From assembly GCA_900550315.1 (NCBI GenBank), contig URRK01000046.1:1-10568 (forward strand): a stretch of DNA of 10,568 nucleotides, given 5' to 3'. The notes below the pieces were generated by a model that saw only the letters and a program-made list of their open reading frames with translations, was not told where the DNA came from and did no database searches. Numbering within the stretch: the stretch's first letter is position 1; each line of letters begins with the position of its first letter. This DNA comes from an uncultured Oscillospiraceae bacterium (GTDB taxonomy: Bacteria > Bacillota > Clostridia > Oscillospirales > Acutalibacteraceae). The translations under genes and the position numbers were made by a program. Positions 1-7,089 of the stretch are shown here, in pieces.

Positions 1-2492
1 TGCTGCAGCTTTTCGGCTACGGCGTCTGCTTTCCACTCCTGCAGCAGCTTTTCGCCCTCGGGATACTCCGGCACGGCCAACTTACCGCGATGCCGCAGCA
101 GCAGGCAAACTAAGCAATATCCTGCAAAAAATAACAGGGCAGCCCCGGTTATTTTAACGCCTAAGGCAAGGTACGGCGTTTGGTATTTAAATTCAATGGT
201 ATTTTCCCCTGCATGGCAAAGCACGGCCATAAAGCCAACATTTACCTTTTCTACCTCAACGGGCGCGCCGTTGACCGTAGCGCTCCAGCCCTCCTCGTAC
301 GGTACCGAAAAGAATACTAAATTATCTTTTTCCAGCGTAATGGAAGCGGAAAAACCGTTTCTCTCCCTGGTAAAGGTTGAAACCGCATTGGCCCGGCGAG
401 CGGCGGCGTCCTCGGCTATTTCGTCGTCGGTAAGAGCAAAATTAAAGGTAGAGGTGCCAAAGCTTTCGGCATCTACGGCGTTGTCTACCGCCAAATTTTT
501 AAGGCAGTAGCTGTATTTTGCAATTTGATCGTTGCTTAAAAGCATTGCTTTTAACATCATATTGCTGCGCTGCGCCTCGGTAAAGGCCGATTTACACTGT
601 TCGTCGGTCATATAATAATCGTAGGTAAAGCCGTAGGGAATATAATTCTCGTTTTGGTAAACCTTGTACCCGCTTTGCGAGGTAACATAGGTAAAGCCGG
701 CCATTTTCGGCTCGCCGGAATCCTCTACAAAGGAATCGCCGCCCTCCCGGGCAAGCAAATATTTAACGCCAAGCAGCGCCCGGGCAGCAACCGTATCGGT
801 TTTCGGGCGGCTGCCAACGCCGCGCTCCTCCCCAACATATTCCCAAAAATCGGTAATGCTTTTTGGCACAATAGAGTGAAAAGCGTTAATGCCGCTGTAA
901 TTTAAATACATGGCGGTGTTATCTACCCCGTCGTAAACATCAATACGGTAGGTGGTGCGGTCGCCCGGCAAGTCTACGGTGTTTTCCAGCAGCGAATCTA
1001 TCATAACGGTTTTAGTGTCGTAAGAATGGGCCTTGCCGGTGCCAATAAAGTACACCGTGTACAAAACGCTGAACAGGCAAACCGCCGCCGTGGCCCCGGC
1101 CATAAACTGTTTACGGTTGGTTTTTATTTTTTTCAGCAGCAGCCAAAGCAGCACCAAGGCCAACAGCGCAATAGAGGATGTTACAAGAAAACGGAATAGG
1201 TAGGTATTATCCTCCGATTCGGTGTACAGCCCCAATTTGGTAATCACGCCGTTTTCCATCTCCCGCGGGAAAAAGCCAATAACCGCCACCGTTGCAACGG
1301 TAATACCGGCCACCCAGCGAAACGGGGTGGACCAATCCAGATCGGTATCCTCCAAGCAGCGGGCGGTTGCTAGGCACATTAGCAAAATTGGCATGTAGAA
1401 CCAGCGGGCATAGTAGGCGGTGTTAAACAGGTAAAATGCGCTGTTCAGCACCGGCACCAGGGCCATGAAAATGCAAATTCCAATCATTCGGCGCAGCCAG
1501 GTGCGCTTTTTGTTTTGCAGGTAGGCAAACACCCCTACCATTGAAAACAGCGGCAGCCACCCCCCAAGGGAGGACCATTTTACATCGGCCCCCGGGAAAA
1601 ACACCGGCCGGGCCGGCAGATCGGGCGGAAAGAAAAAGCATTGCAGCACATTTAGGTAAATTTGCTCCTTGCCGTAGGTAATGGCGTTCCACCCCACTAA
1701 AAAAGAGCTGACCCGGCTGTTCTGCGCAATAATGTAAATAGAGGGCACCAGCAGCACCGCCGCCAGGCAAAGGCCCAAAACCGCCTCGAAAAGCATACAG
1801 AAAAAGGAAGAAAGCTTTTGCTTGTAGCAGCCCGAGCAAACCCGCACTACCCAATAAATTACACAAAAAACAACCATTCCAAAAAAGAAAAAGTAATTGA
1901 TCAGCGCGCTGGCGGCCACCGCGGCGGCAAACACCCCGCGGCGGTTCTCGGTAATCAGCAGCTCTAACCCCAACAGCAGCAGCGGGAAAATAATAATAGC
2001 CTCGTGAAAATGGTTAAAAAAGATGTTGTAAACCGAAAAACCGGAAAAAGCGTACAAAAGCGCGCAAAGCCGCGCCACCTCGGGCGTGCGGGTAAAGCGG
2101 CGAATGTAGCAATAGGCCGTAAGCGCCGCACAGGCAAATTTTAAAATTAGCAGCGGGCCCATAAGGTATGGCACAAAATTTGTTGGAAAAGGCAGCGTTA
2201 GCCAAAAAAACGGGCTGCCCAACAAATAAAAGCTGTAGGAGGCAATAAAATTCGCGCCAAGGTCGGTCGTCCAACTCCAGCCCCACTGCCCGGTGCGAAT
2301 AGCCTCGTGCGCCAGCTTGTAAAACGGAATTTGCTGAACATTAAAATCGCCGAAAAACAAAAAATAGCCCCGATCAAAAATCATAAAGGGCACAAAGCAA
2401 ATAGCCGCCATGCAAAGCGCCAGCAAAAAGGTAGAAAGCCGCAGTTCCTTCCGGGTGCCCGGTAATTGCAGTTTTTTAGCCCCAAAGTTCAT
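1..2492 (-). CDS. yfhO: YfhO-family multi-pass membrane protein, partial at the left edge
   Basis: About 830 residues are in the window and no stop is reached before the left edge. It has a short basic N-terminus, a first membrane helix near residues 18-33, and many further hydrophobic helices over roughly the first 480 residues. A long extracytoplasmic part follows, with a final membrane helix near the end. This layout and length match the YfhO family (about 860 residues in Bacillus). YfhO proteins are GT-C-like enzymes that put sugars from lipid-linked donors onto lipoteichoic acid or other envelope polymers; the exact substrate here is unknown. Motifs seen include Gly-Asp-Phe-Asn after the first helix and Trp-Thr-Thr-Asp-Leu-Gly-Ala-Asn near residue 65. 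The ATG overlaps the stop of the upstream glycosyltransferase gene (ATGA), with AAGGAGG just upstream, so the two are translationally coupled. Family assignment is fairly sure; the symbol follows the family name. Confidence 0.85.
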   Translation of the reverse strand, partial: MNFGAKKLQLPGTRKELRLSTFLLALCMAAICFVPFMIFDRGYFLFFGDFNVQQIPFYKLAHEAIRTGQWGWSWTTDLGANFIASYSFYLLGSPFFWLTLPFPTNFVPYLMGPLLILKFACAALTAYCYIRRFTRTPEVARLCALLYAFSGFSVYNIFFNHFHEAIIIFPLLLLGLELLITENRRGVFAAAVAASALINYFFFFGMVVFCVIYWVVRVCSGCYKQKLSSFFCMLFEAVLGLCLAAVLLVPSIYIIAQNSRVSSFLVGWNAITYGKEQIYLNVLQCFFFPPDLPARPVFFPGADVKWSSLGGWLPLFSMVGVFAYLQNKKRTWLRRMIGICIFMALVPVLNSAFYLFNTAYYARWFYMPILLMCLATARCLEDTDLDWSTPFRWVAGITVATVAVIGFFPREMENGVITKLGLYTESEDNTYLFRFLVTSSIALLALVLLWLLLKKIKTNRKQFMAGATAAVCLFSVLYTVYFIGTGKAHSYDTKTVMIDSLLENTVDLPGDRTTYRIDVYDGVDNTAMYLNYSGINAFHSIVPKSITDFWEYVGEERGVGSRPKTDTVAARALLGVKYLLAREGGDSFVEDSGEPKMAGFTYVTSQSGYKVYQNENYIPYGFTYDYYMTDEQCKSAFTEAQRSNMMLKAMLLSNDQIAKYSYCLKNLAVDNAVDAESFGTSTFNFALTDDEIAEDAAARRANAVSTFTRERNGFSASITLEKDNLVFFSVPYEEGWSATVNGAPVEVEKVNVGFMAVLCHAGENTIEFKYQTPYLALGVKITGAALLFFAGYCLVCLLLRHRGKLAVPEYPEGEKLLQEWKADAVAEKLQ

Positions 2493-3796
2493 CTCAGCTG
2501 ATCCTCCTTACAAATTGGGTTATTTTTAGGGTCTGGTGCCGCCTTTGGGGGCTGCCCCAGCAAAAAGGCTACACACACCCCGGTAGTTACCAGATAGGTT
2601 AAAAAATTTAAAAGTGAAAAAATGGCCAACAGCAGGCTGTAGCTGTAATAATTAAAATCGGCCGCGCCGTTCCAGCTTAGCATTGGCAGCAGGTGGTTTG
2701 CCAGCACTAAGGCCGTTGTGGCGGCGTAACAGCAAAGCAGGCTGCGGTTTTTGTGCAAAACAGCGGCAATTAAAATAAACATAACCGAAACAAACTGGTA
2801 GCGCTCGTGCATGCGGGTGGTAAACAAAAACAGGCTGTTCATCCACAAAAATGAAGTGACAAAAACGCACGGCCGGCGTGCCCGCCAAAGCAGCAGCACC
2901 AACAAAACAGCCAAAACCGCCAAAACAAAATAGTTTAAAACGCTGTACGAAACGCCAAAGGGCGAGGGCAGCGAATCGTTACTAAAATTTTTAAAAAACA
3001 GCGCGTAAAGGTTAAAAGCGTTTAAGGTGCACTTTTGGTAAGCGCCCTGCCCGCCAAGGTAAACCTGAAACAACAGCAGCGGATTTTTGGCGCCTACACT
3101 AAAAGGCAAAAACACCGCCAAAACGGTTGCAGCCGCAGCGGCCACACTGCCAAAAAACTTTGCCGGGCGGCTTTTTTGCCACAAAAACCACAAAAACACC
3201 GGCAAAAAGAACAAGGCCTGAAACTTCGTTAGCCCGGCAACGGCAAACAACACGCCGGCCCAAACCGGCCGGTTTTGCAGCAGCTGCCAGTAGCTTAAAA
3301 ACAAAAGCATGCACAGCAAGCCGTCGGTTTGCCCCCAAAAGGCCGAGTTAAAAATAACCGCCGGGTCAAACAGCCAAAGCAGCGCGGCGCAAAGCCCGGT
3401 TGCCCGGCCAAATTTACGCCCCAACAGCCGGTACAGCAGCAGGCCAAAAATAAAATCGGCCAAAATGGGCCAAAACTTTAAAAGCAGCATTTGCAGGTAA
3501 GCGCTGCAATCCCGCCCAAAAATTTTGTAAAAAAAGTTTGTAATCGCAAGCAAAAAAAGGTATAATGGAGGGTAATCCAACGAGATCTGCTCGGCCCGCG
3601 CGTAAACGCTGAAAAAGCCGTTTGAAAGGTCAAACGCCCAGTCGCGGTACCAAAAAGTATCCTGCTCGTTGTAATAAGCAACGCCGGCAACCAGGCGCAG
3701 CGCCAAGGCAAAGCCCATTAAAATAAACCCGGCCGGCAGCACAAACTGCCAAACCCTTTGCCGGTAGTTTGTTTTTTCTAAATTTGTTTGCGGCAA
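2489..3796 (-). CDS. GT-C family glycosyltransferase (Gpi18/mannosyltransferase-like integral membrane protein)
   Basis: A polytopic membrane protein of 435 residues with the marks of a GT-C enzyme that uses a polyprenyl-phosphate sugar. It has an acidic Arg-Asp-Trp at 51-53 in the first external loop, Asp-Tyr-Pro-Pro-Leu-Tyr at 74-79, Trp-Gly-Gln-Thr-Asp-Gly at 154-159, Lys191 in Leu-Thr-Lys-Phe, Leu-Asn-Ala-Phe-Asn-Leu-Tyr at 258-264 and Arg-Met-His-Glu-Arg-Tyr at 328-333. The WGQTDG and MHERY signatures are typical of bacterial relatives of Gpi18/PIG-V (COG5542). The start is a TTG at 3796, preceded at 6 bases by GGGGGAG (3809-3803). The in-frame ATG at 3943 was rejected because it lies inside the divergent gene and upstream of the promoter. 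It is the first gene of an operon with the YfhO-like gene and probably acts in the same envelope glycosylation pathway (inference). The sugar and acceptor cannot be read from the sequence. Confidence 0.85.
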   Translation of the reverse strand: MPQTNLEKTNYRQRVWQFVLPAGFILMGFALALRLVAGVAYYNEQDTFWYRDWAFDLSNGFFSVYARAEQISLDYPPLYLFLLAITNFFYKIFGRDCSAYLQMLLLKFWPILADFIFGLLLYRLLGRKFGRATGLCAALLWLFDPAVIFNSAFWGQTDGLLCMLLFLSYWQLLQNRPVWAGVLFAVAGLTKFQALFFLPVFLWFLWQKSRPAKFFGSVAAAAATVLAVFLPFSVGAKNPLLLFQVYLGGQGAYQKCTLNAFNLYALFFKNFSNDSLPSPFGVSYSVLNYFVLAVLAVLLVLLLWRARRPCVFVTSFLWMNSLFLFTTRMHERYQFVSVMFILIAAVLHKNRSLLCCYAATTALVLANHLLPMLSWNGAADFNYYSYSLLLAIFSLLNFLTYLVTTGVCVAFLLGQPPKAAPDPKNNPICKEDQLR

Positions 3797-3802
3797 CCGG
3801 CA

Positions 3803-3809
3803 CTCCCCC
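3803..3809 (-). promoter_or_regulatory. Ribosome binding site that fixes a TTG start
   Basis: GGGGGAG on the minus strand, 6 bases before TTG at 3796. No in-frame ATG or GTG with a comparable site exists downstream of the promoter until the first membrane helix, so this site decides the start of the GT-C gene. Confidence 0.6.
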
Positions 3810-3825
3810 AGTTTTAAAAAAGCTA

Positions 3826-3853
3826 TTGCTATTATAGCATTTTTTGTTATAAT
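3826..3853 (+). promoter_or_regulatory. Sigma-A-type promoter for yfbR
   Basis: On the plus strand there is TTGCTA (3826-3831), a 16-base spacer and a perfect TATAAT (3848-3853). The -35 is a 4/6 match. Transcription would start near 3860, giving a leader of about 45 bases before yfbR. Confidence 0.55.
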
Positions 3854-3859
3854 ATTCAA
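3831..3859 (-). promoter_or_regulatory. Sigma-A-type promoter for the glycosyltransferase/YfhO operon
   Basis: On the minus strand there is TTGAAT (3859-3854), a 17-base spacer and a perfect TATAAT (3836-3831). Transcription would begin near 3824, leaving a leader of about 28 bases before the TTG start. It shares nearly all its sequence with the opposite-facing yfbR promoter. Confidence 0.65.
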
Positions 3860-3904
3860 TGTAAGAGTACTAAAATTTACAATATTTTTTAAGGAGAACC
3901 CGCT

Positions 3905-4474
3905 ATGAGCAGCTATTACGCCATGCTTTTTCGCATGAAGCATATTCGCCGCTGGGCCTTAATGCGTAATTTGCACCCCGAAACGCTAAGTGAGCATTCG
4001 CTGGAGACCGCCTTTATTGCCCACAGCTTAGCCGTTATTCGCAACCGGCGTTTTGGCGGCAGCGTTGACCCGTACGCCTGTGCCGCGGCCGCTTTATTTC
4101 ACGACACTACCGAGGTGCTGACCGGCGACCTACCTACCCCGGTTAAGTACTACAACAGCAGCATTAAAGGGGCCTACAAGGCCATTGAGCAAACCGCCGA
4201 AAAGCAGCTTTTAGACCTGCTCCCGCCCGACTTTAGACCCGATTACGAGCCGCTTTACAGCCCCCCGCCCGAGGTGCAGCAGCTGGTAAAAGCGGCCGAC
4301 AAGCTTTCGGCCCTTATTAAATGCCGCGAGGAGCTAACCCTTGGCAACCGCGAGTTTGAAAAGGCCGAGCAAAGCACCCTGCAGGCCATTGAGCAGCTGA
4401 ATTTGCCCGAATGCACCGTTTTTTTAAAGGAATTTTTACCGGCATTTTCAAAACCGTTGGACGATACGATTTAA
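3905..4474 (+). CDS. yfbR: 5'-deoxynucleotidase YfbR (HD-domain phosphohydrolase)
   Basis: A cytoplasmic, metal-dependent HD-domain enzyme of 189 residues (E. coli YfbR is 199). YfbR removes the 5' phosphate from deoxyribonucleoside monophosphates and so takes part in dNTP-pool control and pyrimidine deoxynucleotide salvage. The match to E. coli YfbR as recalled runs along the whole length. Arg16-Trp17 and Leu-Met-Arg-Asn at 19-22 are followed by Ser-Glu-His-Ser with metal ligand His31, then the His66-Asp67 pair with Glu70, then Thr-Gly-Asp-Leu-Pro-Thr-Pro-Val-Lys at 73-81, and Asp132 in Lys-Ala-Ala-Asp. All ligands and catalytic residues of the family are present. AAGGAGAA lies 6 bases before the ATG. 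It is divergent from the glycosyltransferase operon, and a 164-base leader separates it from the next gene, so it is probably its own unit. Confidence 0.95.
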   Translation: MSSYYAMLFRMKHIRRWALMRNLHPETLSEHSLETAFIAHSLAVIRNRRFGGSVDPYACAAAALFHDTTEVLTGDLPTPVKYYNSSIKGAYKAIEQTAEKQLLDLLPPDFRPDYEPLYSPPPEVQQLVKAADKLSALIKCREELTLGNREFEKAEQSTLQAIEQLNLPECTVFLKEFLPAFSKPLDDTI

Positions 4475-4638
4475 TTTTTAATTTAAACTATTTTGTCTAT
4501 TTGAACCCTTTGTTTTAGCGGCGGCCGTAAGGCCGGCCTTTTAAAATGCGCCGCCCAAGTGGCGTTTTGCAGGCAACTGCAACCGCGGCCCCGGCTTTTG
4601 GGGCGCGGACAATTTATTTTTTAAAGGAGCGATTTTAA
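4475..4638 (+). other. Intergenic region with four successive stem-loops
   Basis: Between yfbR and the SCP2-like gene the sequence can fold as CGGCC-GTAA-GGCCG (4522-4535), CGCCGC-CCAA-GTGGCG (4549-4564), TTGCAG-GCAA-CTGCAA (4567-4582) and a GC-rich stem CCGCG/CGCGG plus CCCC/GGGG around a 7-base loop (4583-4608). Two loops are GNRA tetraloops. The first two stems may end yfbR transcription. The last two lie directly upstream of the ribosome site AAAGGAG (4623-4629) and could shape the leader of the next gene. No good sigma-A promoter was found here. No match to a known riboswitch was recognised. Confidence 0.5.
4549..4568 (+). terminator. Possible intrinsic terminator after yfbR
   Basis: A six-pair stem, CGCCGC with GTGGCG including one G-U pair, closes a CCAA loop and is followed at once by TTTT. 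The short T-tract makes it a weak candidate. The hairpin at 4522-4535, followed by GCC and TTTT, is an alternative. Confidence 0.4.
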
Positions 4639-5403
4639 ATGAAAGATACCACCGCATTAGCCTATGTAAACATGTACGGCATTTTAGGCGCGCTGGAAAA
4701 CCTTTGCGAACTGGATACAAAAGCCCAAAGCATTTTGGCCGAGCTAAAAAAGCCGGTTGCCCTTTGCTTTAGCGTAAAAGGCGGCCCGTGCTGCACCTTT
4801 ACCTTTGGTAAAAACGGCTGCAAAATGCAGGAAGGGGAAAAGCACTGCACCTGCAAAATGAGCTTTTCCTCCCCCGAAAAATTCAACGCCCTAATTGCCG
4901 AATCCAAGCCCGGACTGCCCACCAAAAACCCCCTTGCCGTTTTGCAGTTTTTAACCGGACCGTTTACCAAGCTGACCAACCGTTTAAGCGAAGTGCTGCA
5001 GCCAAAACCGGAGCAGCTAAAGGATCCCGACTTTTTTAAGCTGAACACTTTAATAACCCTTTACACCGTAGCCGGCGCGGTTTCGGCGTTAGCCAATAAC
5101 GACCCCATTTCCAAAGAATCGGCCCGCTACACGGTAGATGGCGAGGTTTCGCTGGGCATTAAGGGCGGCGCCTCGGTTACGATTTTGGTAAAGGACCACC
5201 GGTTTACCACCCTAAAACAGCCGGCCGAAAACCCGCGCGCCGTTATGGAGTTTGCCAGCTTAGAGCTGGCGCACGGCCTGTTTGCCGGCGAGGTTTCAAC
5301 CGTAAACGAAATGTGCAAGGGCACCATTCGGCTGAGCGGCATGATTTCAATGTTAGATAATATTAACCGTATTTTAGACCGGGTTTCGGTTTACTTAGCC
5401 TAA
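4639..5403 (+). CDS. Protein with two SCP2-like halves and a cysteine cluster
   Basis: Unnamed protein of 254 residues, no signal peptide, probably cytoplasmic. The C-terminal half (about 166-254) reads like an SCP2/sterol-carrier fold: a beta-strand with Ile-Lys-Gly-Gly, a helix after Asn-Pro-Arg-Ala-Val-Met-Glu-Phe, then Gly-Thr-Ile-Arg-Leu-Ser-Gly followed by a final helix. The N-terminal half (about 38-120) has the same order: Val-Ala-Leu-Cys-Phe-Ser-Val-Lys-Gly-Gly, then Ser-Ser-Pro-Glu-Lys-Phe, then a helix ending in Leu-Ser-Glu-Val-Leu. This suggests an internal duplication. Only the first half carries cysteines Cys43, 51, 52, 61, 70 and 72, a CC-x8-C-x8-C-x-C pattern that could bind metal. 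It is followed after 16 bases by the aminotransferase gene, so the pair is co-transcribed. SCP2 domains bind lipids or other hydrophobic ligands; the ligand here is unknown. The SCP2 call is by pattern only. Confidence 0.65.
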   Translation: MKDTTALAYVNMYGILGALENLCELDTKAQSILAELKKPVALCFSVKGGPCCTFTFGKNGCKMQEGEKHCTCKMSFSSPEKFNALIAESKPGLPTKNPLAVLQFLTGPFTKLTNRLSEVLQPKPEQLKDPDFFKLNTLITLYTVAGAVSALANNDPISKESARYTVDGEVSLGIKGGASVTILVKDHRFTTLKQPAENPRAVMEFASLELAHGLFAGEVSTVNEMCKGTIRLSGMISMLDNINRILDRVSVYLA

Positions 5404-5419
5404 GTAGGAGGAGTTTAAA

Positions 5420-6691
5420 ATGGCAGAATTTAAAGAATATTCGCATGAAAAAAGCCGTGCCTGGTTCGACCGGGCTTTAAAGGTTATTCCCTCCGGCGTG
5501 TACGGCCACCAAGGCCCTTCCGAGGGGCTGTTTTTGCCTATGGAAAAATGGCCGCTGATTAGCTCCCGCGCAAAGGGCGCCTATTTTTGGGATATGGACG
5601 ATAACCGTTATTTAGACCTTATGTGCGCCTACGGGCCGAATGTTTTGGGATACAACGACCCGGATATTGATGCCGCCGCCATTGCCCAGCTTAAAGCTGA
5701 AAACTGCGTAACCGCCCCCTCTTACAAAATGGTTGAATGTGCCGAGCTGTTGGTAGATACCGTTGCCTGCGCCGATTGGGCGTATTTTATGAAAAACGGA
5801 ACCGACGCCACCACCTTTTCGGTTTTGTGCGCCCGCGCCCACACCGGCAAAAAAAAGATCTTTTTTTTAGAGGGCTATTACCAGGGCAGCGACCAGTGGG
5901 CCATGAAGGTAGATTACCCCGGTATTTTGCCCGAGGATGTTGCCAACAACCGGGTTATTCCGTGGTTTGATTTAAACGCTTTACAGCAGGCTTACGACGC
6001 CTGCAACGGCGATGTTGCCGCCCTGATTGCCCAGCCGTACGACCACGGCAATTTTGCCGATAACCGGGTAGCCAACCGGGAATATTGGCGCCAGGTGCGT
6101 GAATTTTGCGACAAGCACGGCATGCTGCTGATTATTGACGATGTTCGGGCGGGCTTTCGGTTAGATTTAGCCGGCTCCGACCACTACTACGGCTTTAAGG
6201 CTGATATTATTTGCTTTTGCAAAGCGCTGGCCAACGGGTACAATATGTCGGCTGCCTGCGGCGGAGAGCATTTAAAAGCCACCGCCTCCTCCCTTTCCTT
6301 TACCGGCTCCTACTGGATGAGCGCCGTGCCCTTTGCCGCCTGCATTGCAACCCTAAACAAAATGAAAGCGTTAGACACCCCGCGCCTGTTTCGCGAAAAC
6401 GGCACCAAGCTAACCGAGGGCTTTAAGGCTGCCGCAGCCGAGCACGGGTTTGAGTTGGTTGTTTCGGGCGAGCCGGCATTGTTTTACTTGCGCATTGCGA
6501 ATGATAACAGCCTTATGCTGCATCAGGAGTGGGTGGCCGAATGCGTTTCCAGAGGGCTGTTTATTGCCTCGCACCACAACCACTTTTTAAACGCCGCCAT
6601 TGGGCCCGGGGAAATTGAGCTGGCAACCCAAATTGCCGAAGATGCCTTTGCGGCTGTTGCCAAAAATCACCCCGAAATACAAAAAGGTTAA
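5420..6691 (+). CDS. Class III PLP-dependent aminotransferase (glutamate-1-semialdehyde aminomutase-like)
   Basis: A fold-type I, class III PLP enzyme of 423 residues, the usual length for GSAM-like proteins. Visible parts are an N-terminal Ile-Pro-Ser-Gly-Val (23-27), the small-domain strand Trp-Asp-Met-Asp-Asp (57-61), the cofactor phosphate loop Asn-Gly-Thr-Asp-Ala-Thr (126-131), the pyridine-nitrogen Asp in Ile-Ile-Asp-Asp-Val-Arg-Ala-Gly-Phe-Arg (238-247) and the Schiff-base Lys268 in Cys-Lys-Ala-Leu-Ala-Asn-Gly-Tyr. Thr295-Gly296 near the dimer interface also fits. It differs from HemL in key places: Asn-Gly-Thr-Asp replaces Ser-Gly-Thr-Glu, and Asp-Asp-Val replaces Asp-Glu-Val. No other tetrapyrrole gene is nearby. 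An amino-sugar, amino-acid or semialdehyde transamination is more likely than heme synthesis, but the substrate cannot be assigned. AGGAGGAG lies just upstream, and the gene is coupled to the SCP2-like gene. Confidence 0.85.
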   Translation: MAEFKEYSHEKSRAWFDRALKVIPSGVYGHQGPSEGLFLPMEKWPLISSRAKGAYFWDMDDNRYLDLMCAYGPNVLGYNDPDIDAAAIAQLKAENCVTAPSYKMVECAELLVDTVACADWAYFMKNGTDATTFSVLCARAHTGKKKIFFLEGYYQGSDQWAMKVDYPGILPEDVANNRVIPWFDLNALQQAYDACNGDVAALIAQPYDHGNFADNRVANREYWRQVREFCDKHGMLLIIDDVRAGFRLDLAGSDHYYGFKADIICFCKALANGYNMSAACGGEHLKATASSLSFTGSYWMSAVPFAACIATLNKMKALDTPRLFRENGTKLTEGFKAAAAEHGFELVVSGEPALFYLRIANDNSLMLHQEWVAECVSRGLFIASHHNHFLNAAIGPGEIELATQIAEDAFAAVAKNHPEIQKG

Positions 6692-7089
6692 GTCTGCAAA
6701 AGCCGTAAAATAAAGGAAACACAGCTCGGTACGGCGTTTGGCTTTTTCCCGGTTCACCATGGCGCGCGGTCGAACCCGCCTAAAAGGGCAAAATATTTTT
6801 TGCCTGCCCAAATAAACCGGGCATACTACAAAAAACGGGCTGCAAAGCGCCCACTGGGCGCTTTATTGGCTCACACAACGCTAAAGCTGCCCAACCGGGT
6901 ACCGGCAGTCCAAAAACCAAACCCGCCAAAGCGGGCGCCCAAAAGGGCTAATTGGCAGTTCAACGCTGCCAAAGCCTAGCGCAGCCAACAGCAAAAAGCC
7001 ACACCGTGGCACGGGCGGTAATACAAGGTTACACTTGGCGTTTGTTGACCGGTTGTGCCCTTTACCAACTACTTTTTGGGGGAATAAAA
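6692..7089 (+). other. 398-base intergenic region, non-coding, dense in stem-loops
   Basis: No credible gene was seen on either strand. Inverted repeats follow one another: GCCGTA/TACGGC (6702-6735), GGCAAAA/TTTTGCC (6787-6804), GCCC/GGGC (6806-6822), AAAGCGCCC/GGGCGCTTT (6844-6864), CTGCC/GGCAG (6887-6908), CCCGC/GCGGG (6922-6935), GCCC/GGGC around AAAA (6937-6948), TTGGCAG/CTGCCAA (6952-6972) and GCCAC/GTGGC (6998-7010). The earlier ones probably end the aminotransferase transcript. The later ones lie in the presumed leader of the hydrolase gene. No clear promoter was found; a TTGACC at about 7043 has no good -10. Confidence 0.5.
6844..6867 (+). terminator. Intrinsic terminator after the SCP2-like/aminotransferase pair
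   Basis: A perfect 9-pair stem, AAAGCGCCC with GGGCGCTTT, closes an ACT loop. The TTT closing the stem continues into ATT. It is about 150 bases past the aminotransferase stop. Confidence 0.55.

Noticed and set aside
3797..3943. Upstream ATG extending the GT-C gene by 49 codons
   Set aside because: It overlaps the divergent yfbR gene and lies upstream of the promoter; the added residues are untypical and TTG 3796 has a good ribosome site.
6758..6785. GGTTCGA-like string on the minus strand resembling a tRNA T-arm
   Set aside because: The T-stem does not pair correctly (the position after the loop is G, not C) and no acceptor or anticodon arm is found around it.
6952..7089. 46-codon N-terminal extension of the hydrolase
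   Set aside because: It lies in hairpin-rich non-coding sequence, has no ribosome site, and the family N-terminus fits ATG 7090.
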